DNA of 64,000 bases from Cytidiella melzeri (Eukaryota; Basidiomycota; Agaricomycetes; Polyporales; Irpicaceae). Where the stretch lies: positions 1 through 64,000 of the forward strand of contig JABYQR010000239.1 of NCBI GenBank assembly GCA_022592445.1, read 5' to 3'. The notes beneath the pieces are model-generated. The model was not told the DNA's origin. It searched no databases and saw only the letters and a program-made list of their open reading frames with translations. The translations under genes were made by a program, and so were the position numbers. Every line of letters starts with the position of its first letter. Position 1 is the first letter of the stretch. Shown piece by piece: positions 1 through 10,929 of the stretch.

Positions 1-286
1 AGTCTCGAGATGATGCCATGAAGGGGAAACTCCAGGCTCCGAGTCTACAGTGTGCGGCCTATCTAATAGTACTTTGGATGCAATTCTCCTGGGGCACAGT
101 CGTCGCCGCACTCACAAGCGAGCAGCCAGTGCCTCAACGGCAGCATCGGGGGAGCCATCACACAAGGTATGTGTTACTCGGCTGCAGATCCAGATATTCT
201 TTTGATCTGGAACCATTCCTTAGAAAGCAGCACCGCGTCAAGATTCCATTACGCACAGTTCTTCCGCAGTCACTGAAATATCTACA

Positions 287-1846
287 ATGTCTGTGAGTAG
301 TGCGGCGACTGTACTTAATGGTGACTCATTGACTTGGCAGTTACAGGTAGTTAATGCTGCAAAGCCACCGGGTTCTATAGCGGATCACACAAGGAGCAGT
401 CATCGTGCCCCAGCGCAGGCTCAGACTACACTGGCGTCTGGCTCTCAGGTAATAGAGGTACTGCATCATAACGAGCTACGCGGTGAGCTTTCTGGACTGG
501 CTGTCTTGGAGACTCGGCGGTGGATCATATTGTACTGACCGTATATTCTCATAGATGGTTCAACTCATGTGACAGCTGGGGTGTCAGCTATGGCTACTCC
601 TCGCTTTCCATCTGCAGAAAAGCTTGCGGCGACATTAGAGCGTCAGGGCGAAGTGCGCAGCCAGTCGAAGCTGCTATGTTCGTATAAAACCTTCTCAGTG
701 TTACTATTGGGTATTCTAATTTTTATTCAACAGTGAAGCAAGCTCTCGTTAGTGCTCAGCTATTTCCAGTACCTGTAGTTGACCTCGACACGCTCATGAC
801 GAGCAGGCCACTCGCAATTGACGTCAAGAACACCCCCCTTGACAATCGATATCTCATCCAGCTGATAGTCGACAACCGGAACATTGGATCAAAGAGCACT
901 TTCAAAACTTGCCACAATGCCCAGTACTATGGTCAACCGTTGCGGCCTGGCGATCTATCCATACTCGGCGCAAAATCCCTAGTCGCTAAACGCTGCTTCT
1001 CAATACAGCCAAATACTTCCGATGGCCAATACTCCTCACATTCACAACGTCATCTGGCTCGTATTCCGACCGCTAGCGAGCTTCCGCGCATGCTTGACGA
1101 GGCGAACTGCCTTTATTGGGGCACAGCCCTGATGGGCATGGTTTATAATCTCATTGATGACCCATCCCATCTACTTCCAAGCTCGGCCGCCTGCGCCTCT
1201 GAGCTCGAGTCCAACTCCAACTCGTCGTCCATTTTGTCTGCCGTTCCAAGACTACGCTTTGTCTACTGTGGTCTCTCTGTTCCAGTCGATGGTGGAGGTG
1301 CAGTGTATCTGCTAGAAGAAGCTATCGACGCACCCTTCACAAAATATGTTCTCAACAACAGCCTGAGCCCGATGCCTGGGCTCAAACCCGCTCAGCTCCG
1401 AATAGCAACATTTCTATGTTTTGCTCAACATGCTCAGTATCTTCTCTCCGAGGGCAAGATCTTTCTTTCTGACTTTCAAGGTATGTCTTTCACTTCTACC
1501 TCGACAGCCCAAGCCGTTTCAAGTCTAATCTGCTGATTACAGGAGGTGGCGAGCTTCTCACTGATCCACAAGTGATCACGTCTGAGTATGTAACATTCAA
1601 TTCTATGACTTATCAAGCTTTATTGACTTCTTATGGCTGGCTAGTGAGTATAGCAACAAATTCGGGCAAGGCAACCTCTCGGAAGTGCTCGACAATTTTG
1701 AGACCCTTCATGTCTGTAACGCTTACTGCCATCGGTTCCTCCCTAGGAATAGCTTCTCTAGACATGATGGATCAGTCGACTCCAAATCCATAAAAAGCAT
1801 GACTACAGCCAGTGATATGGACCTAGGTACACGGGAACCAATGTAG
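287..1846 (+). CDS. Alpha-type protein kinase domain protein (5' end uncertain)
   Basis: Solved exons are 287-482, 555-677, 734-1480, 1543-1585 and 1654-1846. They keep one frame and give about 433 residues from the ATG at 287. The C-terminal half carries alpha-kinase hallmarks: GGGELLTDPQV, then FGQGNLSEVLDNF and HVCNAYC, which fit the glycine-rich loop and the His/Cys zinc-binding end of the MHCK/eEF2K fold. By family knowledge it would phosphorylate Ser/Thr in a protein substrate, but nothing here shows which. The N-terminal half is low-complexity and unrecognised. An open stretch at 3-170 could be an earlier exon, so the start is uncertain and may lie left of the window. Alpha-kinases are expanded in many Agaricomycetes, which fits. 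Confidence 0.72.
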
Positions 1847-1994
1847 AGTAGTCATGTATGGGCAAGCTAAGCGCATCTCCAGTGTACAGTGCTTCGTGTA
1901 CCATTGATCCTCATGAAATAACATATGGTGTCTGAATACAAGATTACAGAAGTGAACGTTCGAAGCGTCGTTTGGCTGAGGGTAAGGAACAGCG

Positions 1995-3440
1995 CTAGGC
2001 GAGGGGTACTGTGCATATGGCGTGTGAATGACGGGGTGCAGGGGCAAAACGGGCGGTGGCATCGGGTGCGGTCCATCGCGGTGGCATCGAGTGTGGTGCA
2101 TTGGCTGTCTCGTGGGGATATGGGGCAGTCGTCATGCATGCCTCTCCTTCGCCAGACGACCTGCCTTCCGGTGGGCCTGACATGAGAGACTTATCAGATC
2201 CACCAAAAGCGTACGTCAGAACTTGAAGAATGCCCACCAGCATGAGTTCTGTAGGACCCACACTTGATGCCCTTCTTCTGCTCCTTCCTTTGTCCCATTC
2301 ACGCAGCTATCCGCGAATTTTCACATCGCTCGTACGGGCAAGCATTGTTGCAATGGTTACAGACGGCCGCACGGTTTGTACACTGATGCATGATGAGCAA
2401 ATAGTAATGTCCGACAGCTCGTCCTCGCTTACCACTATCTTGACCTGTGTGCGTTTGGGACGGGCCTGCGAAACTGTAGGTGAGAAGGGAGATACATGAA
2501 GGCTGGAAACGAGCGTGAGGAACTCTGAATGTTCTGAACTATCGCTGCACGTACCATGACCACCCTGTGAGGGCGGAGCTCATCATATATATTGTTGGTT
2601 GCTCGATTAGTTAGCATTCCGCCTGCCGAGCACGGTCAGCAACTAAGGGACAGTGATTCTGCAGCGATCCTCACCTTGTTGGCACTGCTTTGGACGGCAG
2701 TCTTGATGAACCAGTCAGGATTGACCGCGAGCATGTCCGGGACGGCCGTAATTGCGCCACAACGGTACCAATCACGTAGGTCCCTGGCTGTAACTACAGC
2801 GCTCTGTGGTTACAGCCAGGAACCTACGTCATACCGTGTGGATTGTAATAGCAGCGTCGGTCGCGGCGGTCACCTTCGTTCTCATCACGACCTCAATGAG
2901 GGTGACAACACGTTCTCTGCTTCGGAATCCGTTTGGACGTGGTAGGCCACCCACTAGTGTCTCACTGAGTGGTTCGCTTAGTGATGCATCGAGCATGAGT
3001 TAGACTGAGGTGTATGTAGTAGAATGTAGAAACTCGTTACCGCAGTGAGAAGCTCGAAACGTCGAACGTGTGACAAGTCTGCGGAAATGAGCGGTATGTG
3101 AGTCCAGTCCGATTTGTTGTACGAGTCTGACCAGCGAAACAGTAGGTGAGAAGGGAGATACATGAAGGCTGGAAACGAGCGTGAGGAACTCTGAATGTTC
3201 GGAACTATCGCTGCACGTACATTGACCACCCTGTGAGGGCGGAGCAAACACATATACAATACCTGGCGGTGGCAACAGATAGGCTGTACTATTTGAGCCT
3301 GGTTTTAGGCCGCCGCTGGGTATGCTTGGTCTGCTGGCATAGGGGCGAGAGTTGCTTACCTTTGCTACTCATGCCGCTGTTGTTGGCGGCTCCGAGCGTG
3401 CGGAGCTCCTCCTCCTTTCCTCGTTGTTCACATTGTCGTC
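1995..3440 (-). CDS. Possible unrecognised multi-exon gene
   Basis: Several minus-strand stretches have protein-like composition, and some end in good donors. One runs from about 3440 to a GTAAGC donor near 3357 and reads ELRTLGAANNSGMSSK. The next, from about 3275, reads APPSQGG then SEHSEFLTLVSSLHVSPFSP. Another, from about 2998 to 2835, begins MLDASLSEPLSETLVGG. A fourth, from about 2785 to 2680, includes AITAVPDMLAVNPDWF. A second copy of the APPSQGG exon lies at about 2470-2582, and an open stretch ends at 1995. I could not join them into one clean frame, because phases fail around the hairpin at 2774-2829. It may be a decaying or rearranged gene. No domain was recognised. Confidence 0.3.
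2469..2582. repeat. Direct repeat copy 1 (about 112 bp, exon-like)
   Basis: This segment is nearly identical to 3135-3247, in the same orientation and about 665 bp away. By eye the copies differ at only a handful of bases. On the minus strand both read as the same peptide (APPSQGG ... SEHSEFLTLVSS), which suggests a duplicated exon rather than a transposon end. No target duplication was seen. Confidence 0.8.
2774..2829. repeat. 56-bp near-perfect hairpin
   Basis: The arm ACGTAGGTCCCTGGCTGTAA is followed about 16 nt later by its near-exact inverse ending ...CCAGGAACCTACGT. There is one mismatch in about 20 bp. It lies between two coding-like minus-strand segments and includes the best splice acceptor of the second one. 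It could be a small foldback insertion or a structured intron. Confidence 0.75.
3135..3247. repeat. Direct repeat copy 2 (about 112 bp, exon-like)
   Basis: This is the partner of 2469-2582. Outside the shared block the flanks diverge completely, so the duplication has sharp limits. Confidence 0.8.
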
Positions 3441-3806
3441 ACTATGAACCCGCGGACACCCTCAGGTTGAGTGGCTTCCCAAATCTTGGCACTAGCTTTG
3501 TGAGGAATGCAGGAGCAAGTAGAACACTTCGGAAACGATTTCAGTGCGGGGATTGCGCAAGAGTAAGACCTTACTGAAGGGTCCACGACTGGCAGGAAGG
3601 ACATGTTTGATCAATACGGAAAGAGGACTTCAACGATGCGCGAGGTATCATAGCTGGGGTCAAGAATCTAGTGTCGCAGAAAGTGGCTCCATGAGCTGAG
3701 CAACATCGAGAGGTTTCGGCGCGGACACAGCAACGGCGAAGTGAAGACGAAGATCAACAGACACATTAGACCGCGTGGCACGTGCGCTTACTAGGGTGGC
3801 CGGAGT
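3441..3806. other. Intergenic, nothing recognised
   Basis: Between the FAD oxidoreductase stop and the uncertain minus-strand gene I see no coding exon, repeat or RNA gene. All three forward frames are broken. Confidence 0.5.
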
Positions 3807-5507
3807 CTACCAGCAGAAAGTAGCTCGGCACAGCGGCAAAAGCGTCGCAAACGAACCGTAACCAAATGGCCTCCATACATATTGACCTGCATATAGCTCT
3901 GCGTTCAGTCCGACAACGGGCCCCACCTAAGCTCGATGATGTTTGCCTCCTGACTTAAGGGAGAAGCAGTAGCAATTGCACTTACAAATGGCTCTCCCGT
4001 CCGAGTAAAGCCCATGATTCCAGTCTTGGGATTGGTATTAACCTGATGTATATACTACAGCGTGGATGACTCACCCATTCCATCTCAGGCTCAGATCCCT
4101 TGTCAAACCTGCCCGGAAAGACTGCTGGCAAAAAGTCTCTTATTACTTGCCCCACCGTAGTGTTCACAGCTGAGTCGTCTATCTCGTAAAACTCAAATTT
4201 GCCATCCTTGGCCGCCTCTCTTCCTCCCCCGAGCACGACCAGTTCGTTGTCGCCTTGTTTTGCCTTGCGCCGCGGAAACCAGTACTCAAATCCGTCATTT
4301 CCAACAAACCCCTCTTTTCCCGTTCCAAAGGGCAAAGGCGTGTTCGCACGCACCGTAATAACCTGCCCGCGCGTAGGGATTACTTCGCCATGCATAAACG
4401 GCAGCAAGTGCGCTGCATATCCGTTTGTGGCATGCAGGACGGCTGAGCAATTGACGTCGCCGCGGGGGGTATGCAACGCCCACTTCCTAGAGCCTATGGA
4501 GTCAGTTATCCGAGAGATAGATGTCACAGGTGTGCGGGTGTGTAACATCAAGTTGCAATTTGGCGAAGCTGCTTGCGCAAGGTTGTACAGATGGCTGACG
4601 AGCTTGAGCGGCCAGACATTGTTCCCTGGCATCAGTACCGCAGGGTAAGATGCTCCGTAACGCTGTTGAGTTTGCGTAATAATCAAAAACCAAGACGCAA
4701 GATCTGGAGAAAAGGGAATATTACCTCGAGCACCTCTTCCTTTGTCAGCCAATGTACCTCAGAAACGTCGATACCTGCTGCCTTTGCGGCCTCAAATTCG
4801 ATCCGTGTGGCCTCCTCTTCTTCCTGTGTGAACAACAGGATGACTCGCCCTCCCGACACAAAATCAACGTCTTCTGTTTTTCCCGTGTCGTTCAAGATTC
4901 TGCGAACCTCTGACGAGGTGTACCGCTCGAGCTCTAAGGAGCGTTTTGCTTCTGATGCGCCAAACAGCTTTGATAGTGATGTGAAATGCGCAAACGTGTG
5001 AGGAGTGAGGTGACCTCCGTTTCGCCCTGCGTGTTTAGGAAGAGCTCTTGAGTAGCAACCAGGGACACAAACTAACAGCTGTTTTGCAGCAAACTTACCT
5101 GTCGCGCCGGAACCTAAGAGCACATTGTTAGATGTCACGTTGCTTTCACATAGCTGAAGGAACTGGCGATACTCACAGAACTCCCTTGCGTCGAGTATCA
5201 GCACCTTGAGTGGACCCTTCGCTGCTCTGTGCTTCCAGCCCGTAGCGACAGCCTGGGACAGATGATAGGCAGCCGACACCCCTGTGATACCGCTACCGAT
5301 GATACATATGTCAGCGTCGTTTGTGAGTATGCCTTCGCTGCCTTCCGTTGGCGAAGGGGTGTGGTCTTGATCGAGGTTTTGCATCCAGAACGACTTTGTC
5401 GCATTGGGGACTGGAAGGCCTTGTGAGGCAACGAACTGGGACGAGGGCAATTGAAGTACTAATTGGTGAGCTGCATGTACGTTCAAGGGAGTAGAAATCG
5501 TGGACAT
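3807..5507 (-). CDS. FAD-dependent oxidoreductase (DAO family)
   Basis: Six exons, 5507-5177, 5113-5099, 5026-4725, 4662-4075, 4024-3986 and 3926-3807, total 1395 nt (464 residues). The Rossmann FAD-binding motif is ADICIIGSGITGVSAAYHL near residue 65. The family segment DAREFCSGATGRNGGH is assembled across three exons. GIMGFTRTGEPFVGPV near the C terminus is the usual flavin-contacting end of the D-amino-acid oxidase-like (DAO, PF01266) family. The substrate cannot be told from sequence. I chose the ATG at 5507 although two ATGs lie upstream in frame. After LNAELYAGQY the expected YxGH...CAELL tail is found only in the neighbouring frame, so the C terminus is frameshifted or diverged and functionality is doubtful. 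Confidence 0.82.
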
Positions 5508-5692
5508 GGTGGCGAGTGTATACAATACGCCGTGTGCGACCTTCATCATGCAAAGGACATGGGCGTGTTCGTGAACTGACGCGCAAGAGGACAAAATACT
5601 TCAAAATTGACCACAAATAACATAGTCGTTACACAACGTCCAACACAAGCAGCCTCCGTGCAATATATTTAGTTGACTTTCACCGCCTGCAA

Positions 5693-8619
5693 TCAAGACC
5701 TGGCCACCACGACCACAACCACAATAACCACTACCGACAACACCACACCACTGGTCACAGCCGCGATGCGACATCGACGCACCCACTGATCCACAACGGC
5801 GTGTATCTCGACGTTTACATCATCCTCCGCAATCTCATTCCCATCCAGCCGCGCTTCCTTGCTTTGCTTGACAGTATCGATGGGCGAGAGATGGTAAGAG
5901 TACACAGCGTTGGTAGACGCACCGCTATCAAGCGAGGGTACACCGGTCGGTGTCATAGGTACCGTTTCGCCAAATTCCACGTTGGCAGCGTGGCCGTGAC
6001 CGGAAGGACCGAAGATTGAGGACTTGTTTACCGCACGTCTCTGGTACATCCATTCTCTCCAGCCTGAACGCTCCTTGGGGATGATCCTCTTTTGTTTTTG
6101 CGACGCGGTTCGGAGCACAGCTGGTTGTTGTCGTCGTCGTGGCCACCACAAGGCTTCCCGGTCCACAGTATGCACAAATTGTCCCTCGCTTTCCTTCATC
6201 TGGCCGCTATTCGAGGAGAGTAACCATCCTCCAATGAGCCAGCACCATGGGGCAATGAACCCAAGCCAAAAGAGCAAGCACGCAGGGGCCACCTCTACAA
6301 ATCTCATTCCAGACCTTCCCTCCCACTTCGCGAGCCCCCAAACCCTGGTCCTCTTTCCCGCTCTGCCATCTCCCGCTTGTTTCTTCCACCCAACTTCCTG
6401 CCCACGCTTATCAACTCCAAACTCAAAGTCGAAAGCATCCACCTCATCGACGTTCTGATGAGAGGCGGCTCCTTGCGTCCCGGTTGGATGTGCTCGTGCT
6501 AGAGCGCGCCTGCCCCATCGTGTCCGCGTGTAGAGGTATACGCTATCTCTGAACGACCTGAATGAACCCCACGACACGCCCCGGGTCTCAAACCACCTTC
6601 GCTGAATCGCACGTTCAACCATCGTAGCAGCAGAGTCGGTAAGGTCCGTCGCGCCCGTGTGTCTTGACATTGTCTCCAGAATCGACTCGCCAGAGTGTCG
6701 GTCAAGATCGTAGGTGAGTGTAGAGGTATGTCGTGTGGCGAAAGTATCCGTGTCGTAGTCATGCCGGCCACCGTGCAGAAACTCGGACGTCCAAGACGGA
6801 GTGCGCGTGCGAATGCGACGTGAATCATCAATGTTGTGTTCCACTGCGCTATAATCCTCTTTGGAGATGACAATAGCTGGCGTTGACGCAGGCTCGACAT
6901 CACAATAGCCCTCCGGGAGGCTCATATGTGACCTCGAGTCACCAAAATCTTCAGATTCCACAACATCCCTCTCACCACTGGCCTCCTTAAACCTAGTGAG
7001 GTACGCCTCGTACTCCTCCTGGTTGGGGTACCCGATATCTTCGAATGTGGACGACGCCTGATTATCACTCAAAGCAATATCGTCTTCCTCCACAGCGGCA
7101 CCTGCACGCCCGTCAAGGCGCCCCTGCCACTGCTCCTCTTCCTCGTCGCTCTCAGGCTCGGAAAAATGCACAGAGGGCGCTGTGACGAAACTGACTGACC
7201 GCCCCGAATCTCTCCAACGACTCGCACTCCTCCCCGTTGCCGCCGAGTCCCGTCGTCGGTCGTCAGACTCGTATATGACGCTCACTTGTGTATGATGATG
7301 CATGTTCGACGCGTGCAAGGTAGACAGCCCAGAGACGGAAGGGAGTTGCTGAATATGTGGTGTGGGAGATCCAATGACGGTCGGTAATGAGGGCGCAGCT
7401 GCCAGTTGTGTGCGCCTCATGCTGGGAGGATAGGGAAGAGGTGAAGGCAGAGAGGGGGAATATGAGGGGCGGAAGTCCACGGGAGGGATGATTGGTGTGA
7501 GATGCGAGGCACTCGGCGCTAGGTGTACATGGCCATTGGCGGCGGTGGTGGTAGCCTTGGTAGCTACCGGGGCTGATCCATTGGCAGATACAGTACTGTT
7601 TCCGTGAGCATGTGTCTGCGCTGTGCTTGCAAACACAGATGAAGACGGTACAGCAGATGTCGGCGTCAAGAATGTCCCTATCGTGCTTGTCGAGGTCTGA
7701 GAAATCGACCGTTTCAGAGGCCGGGTTAGGAATGCTTGAGGTTGTAACGGCGTCGTGGGGGTAGGCGTAGGCGTAGCGGAGAGTTTGGAAGATGGGGTGA
7801 GTGGTTGTGTCGGGGTTGCGAAAGGGTCAGATGTTGGGCGTGGTTCTAATCGATGTGAAAGAAAGAGCTCAAAACGACTTGTTCTCGAGGTAAGTAAAAC
7901 TCCTCACCGTCATTGGTTATACCGAGCGCCTTGCCATCGCTATCACTAGGACTTTGGTTCTGGCTTTGTGCTGTCTCATCAATGGGCGAAAGCGGTCGTG
8001 AGCCTCCTGGGACACCACCAGCACCTCCAGCGCCAACAGAGCTCAGGATACTGTTCGTGTCGGCGTCGCTCAGGTACACGCTCTGAAGGTGAAGTGACCC
8101 CGAATCAGAACTCATCCGGTAGCTCGCCCTGTCAACATTTCCCCCACTCCCGAGAACAGCGTTCGCCATCGTATACGGAATGCGCCATATGCCGTCGCGT
8201 AGGACCGGCGCTCCATTAACGTCGATCTGAGCTTGTGAGCCATTGACGTTGTCAGATTCGATTGACGCGGTTGATTTGAGGAATGGCCTGCTAGGCGAGG
8301 GGGAAACGGACGGAGAGCCGCCACTCGTCATGGAGGGTGAGTTGGTACCTGTGATCCACGAGACGTGAGAAGGGCCGTTGCGGGTTCTGTCCAGTGTGAG
8401 GGATGAGGGATATGACGGTGTCCTGTTCAAAGTGTGTGTGGGAGGCAGTGGTAGAGGCTTGGAAGAGTCCCAGCGGTCAGTGCCATCGGTATTCGGATGG
8501 ACATGGATTGTTGCGCCCGCTGGCGCATCTTTAGCACTGTTGTCAGTGGATGGAGGAGGTTCCCCAGAAAACCTCGCTGTCGTCGACGCAGAAAACAGCC
8601 GACTGAGTGAGCTGAACAT
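5693..8619 (-). CDS. Serine-rich membrane protein, function unknown
   Basis: Two exons, 8619-7908 and 7845-5693, are joined by a 62-nt GT-AG intron and give about 954 residues. The frame stays open up to 8901, so the start could be further upstream. I chose MFSSLSRLFSAST, after which the low-complexity composition begins. The protein is rich in Ser, Pro and Thr with acidic patches. Two hydrophobic stretches lie near the C terminus: VEVAPACLLFWLGFIAPWCW followed by LIGGW, and a final helix of mostly Val and Ile just before the ARS end. This suggests a largely cytosolic protein with a C-terminal membrane anchor. I do not recognise a named family, although similar Ser-rich tail-anchored proteins occur in Agaricomycetes. 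Confidence 0.7.
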
Positions 8620-9235
8620 ATATGGCCTTGAGCTCGGACGAGATACTGAGGACCAACGAAGAAACGGAAAGCCTCCAGTTGCTGTCAAGTGGCAAGAGGT
8701 TTGAGAAGAGTGAGAGGCTGCGCGAGTGAATATGAGTGCACCCAAACATGAGGAACAAGAAACGATGCATACTGACCTATCGCCTTGAGGCGGACGCGCA
8801 CCTCGGGGGTGGCAGCAGGCGACAAACGCTTGCTGACCTTGGCGAGTGCATCTGCAGCGTGTGTTCATCTCGGAAGAATACATATTACGTCTTGTGAGCA
8901 ATTTGAAGAGCGAGAGGACGAGGAATGAGCGATAAACCTGAACCGTGTTGGCGCACCCTCATTTCGAGACCGCTGTATCAGCGTAGAACAAGAAATGAGA
9001 GCAGCATAGTTGAAGGTCGAGTTATAGCTTCCAGAGATGGCAAACTGTGCACCATGGCTGCCGGTATTGAAACTATAGTGTCGACGATGATGATAGTTAA
9101 GGTCAAGCAGCGAGCTCGCCGAGCGCTCGTCCACATTCAAAGACTTGGACTCCTTCCATCACCCAGCACTCGTCCTCGACAAAGCAACCCACCCTTCAAT
9201 ATCAGCTATTTTATACAAGCCGGTTACTCTCACAA
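8620..9235. other. Divergent promoter region
   Basis: This is the space between the minus-strand membrane-protein gene and JIP5. It may contain the 5' UTR or a first exon of the former, since its frame is open to 8901. A TATTTTATAC element lies about 30 nt upstream of the JIP5 ATG. No other feature was seen. Confidence 0.4.
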
Positions 9236-10839
9236 ATGCCAGACATACGGGTTTCGTCTCAAATCTTCGACATCGCCTTTGACCCAACCAGACACATTGT
9301 CTACGGCGCGCTCCTGTCTGGCGAAGTAAAGGCGTTCTCGTACGATGAACAGGGCGCACACCACGGAAAGTTTGATCTGAAGCTGTCGAGAAGGTCGTGC
9401 AGAAGCCTCGATGTCAGCGCGGACGGTGACCGGTTATGGGCTGTAGGGAAGAGCAAAGCGTTGTAGTCCGTTGCTCCTAGGCCATCCGTCGACGTTGACC
9501 CGCATAGCTCACTAAGGATCTTTAGTACGGTTGACACGTCAACGGCAGTGATAAGTCAAACAAAAAAGAACGCACACGAGTGAGTCTCTGTTCGCTGACT
9601 TCTTTCTGGGCACGACAGACTAATGTGTTCAGTATCCGCAAGCGCAGCTATAAATCGCATAAAACGGCTTACGCCTAATTTGCTGTCTACAGGAGACGAC
9701 GATGGAATTGTAAAGGTGCGTAGTGTGTTCATACTCCAATTCCACACACACACACACCGACTCTCGAAAGCAGCTCTGGGACCCCAGAAAACCAGACGCA
9801 GTCAACACATACGCCCATCACTTTGATTTCATATCCGACTTCTTGTGGCTAGAGGATAAAAAACACCTAGTATGTACTAGGTACGTCTCTTCCCTACTCG
9901 CATTTGGGAAGCCCGAGCTTGCTAACCCGGCGAACGCATTCAGCGGTGACGGAACGTTGTCTGTTCTCGACGTACGCTCAAAAAAGACAGAGCCATTCGC
10001 ACAGTCAGAAGATCAAGAAGACGAACTCCTATCCGTTGTGTCCATCAAAGGGTATGTGCTTCCCCGTGTCTCCTCTCCTCTTGCTCATCAAATTCGCCGT
10101 GAACAGCGGCCAAAAGCTCGTAATAGGCACCCAACTCGGCATCCTCTCCATCTTCAATCGCCGTTCAGGCTACTCTGACTGCGTCGACCGCATCCCAGGC
10201 CACCCTCACTCTATCGACGCTCTTTGTACCATTCCATCACGCTACCCAAACGCCGAGTCGACCATCTTGACCGGATCCTCGGACGGTTTGGTACGCGTCG
10301 TGGAAATCATGCCCAGCAAGCTTGTAGGTGTCGTGGCGGATCATGGGGAGTTTCCCGTCGAGAGGGTCAAGGTTGATATGGGCGGAGAAGGGAACTGGGT
10401 GGCGAGCGTGGGTCATGAGGAAGTTTTGAAGCTTACTGATTTGAGAGAAGTATTTGAGGATGAAGATGACCCTGACGAGGGCAAGGAGGACAGTGCAGAA
10501 GAACACGAGAGGAGGGCGAGCCTCGACGAGGATGCTAAAGAGAACGGCGCAGCGTTAACTACGAAGACAGCGAGAGCTTCGGACGCTGATTCGGACGAGA
10601 GCTCAGAGGAAGACGAGGACGCGGACGATGACCCGGAGGTCCGACCGCGAGAAAACACTGCTTCTTCCGAGAACGAGGAGGAAGTTGTTGCGGGCGCAGG
10701 TGGATCAGACGCGGATTCAGATACCGTCACAGAGAGACGAAAGCGCAAAAAGAAAGACCACGACCCTTTCAAGGCATCCAAAAAGTCTAAAGGCCGTAAC
10801 GAGCTTGAGGCAGACTCTACATTTTTCGCTGATCTATAA
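9236..10839 (+). CDS. JIP5: WD40 protein JIP5/WDR55 (rRNA processing)
   Basis: Six exons, 9236-9462, 9517-9579, 9643-9715, 9774-9880, 9944-10051 and 10107-10839, total 1311 nt (436 residues) with consistent phases. The N-terminal two thirds carry WD40 blades: FDIAFDPTRHIVYGALLSG, LLSTGDDDGIVKLWDPRKP, VIGTQLGILSIFNRRSG and ILTGSSDGLVRVVEI. The tail is long and acidic, then basic (KRKKKDHDPFKASKK), and ends FFADL, the usual layout of fungal Jip5. Known family role: nucleolar protein needed for pre-rRNA processing and 60S biogenesis. The first intron uses GTAGTC as donor, and the third exon starts at an unusual GCAAG acceptor. The stop lies only 91 nt from the 3' end of the convergent S41 peptidase gene. 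Confidence 0.9.
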
Positions 10840-10929
10840 CGTAGATCGAGAATGCTTAGTGACATTGTTGCACCGTTCACGTCTCGCAGGACCACCGGTA
10901 ATCCCACGTATCTATACTACCTCTCGATC

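Noticed and set aside
10413..10907. 164-residue minus-strand ORF
   Set aside because: It is the antisense of the acidic, low-complexity JIP5 tail and owes its openness to biased codons.
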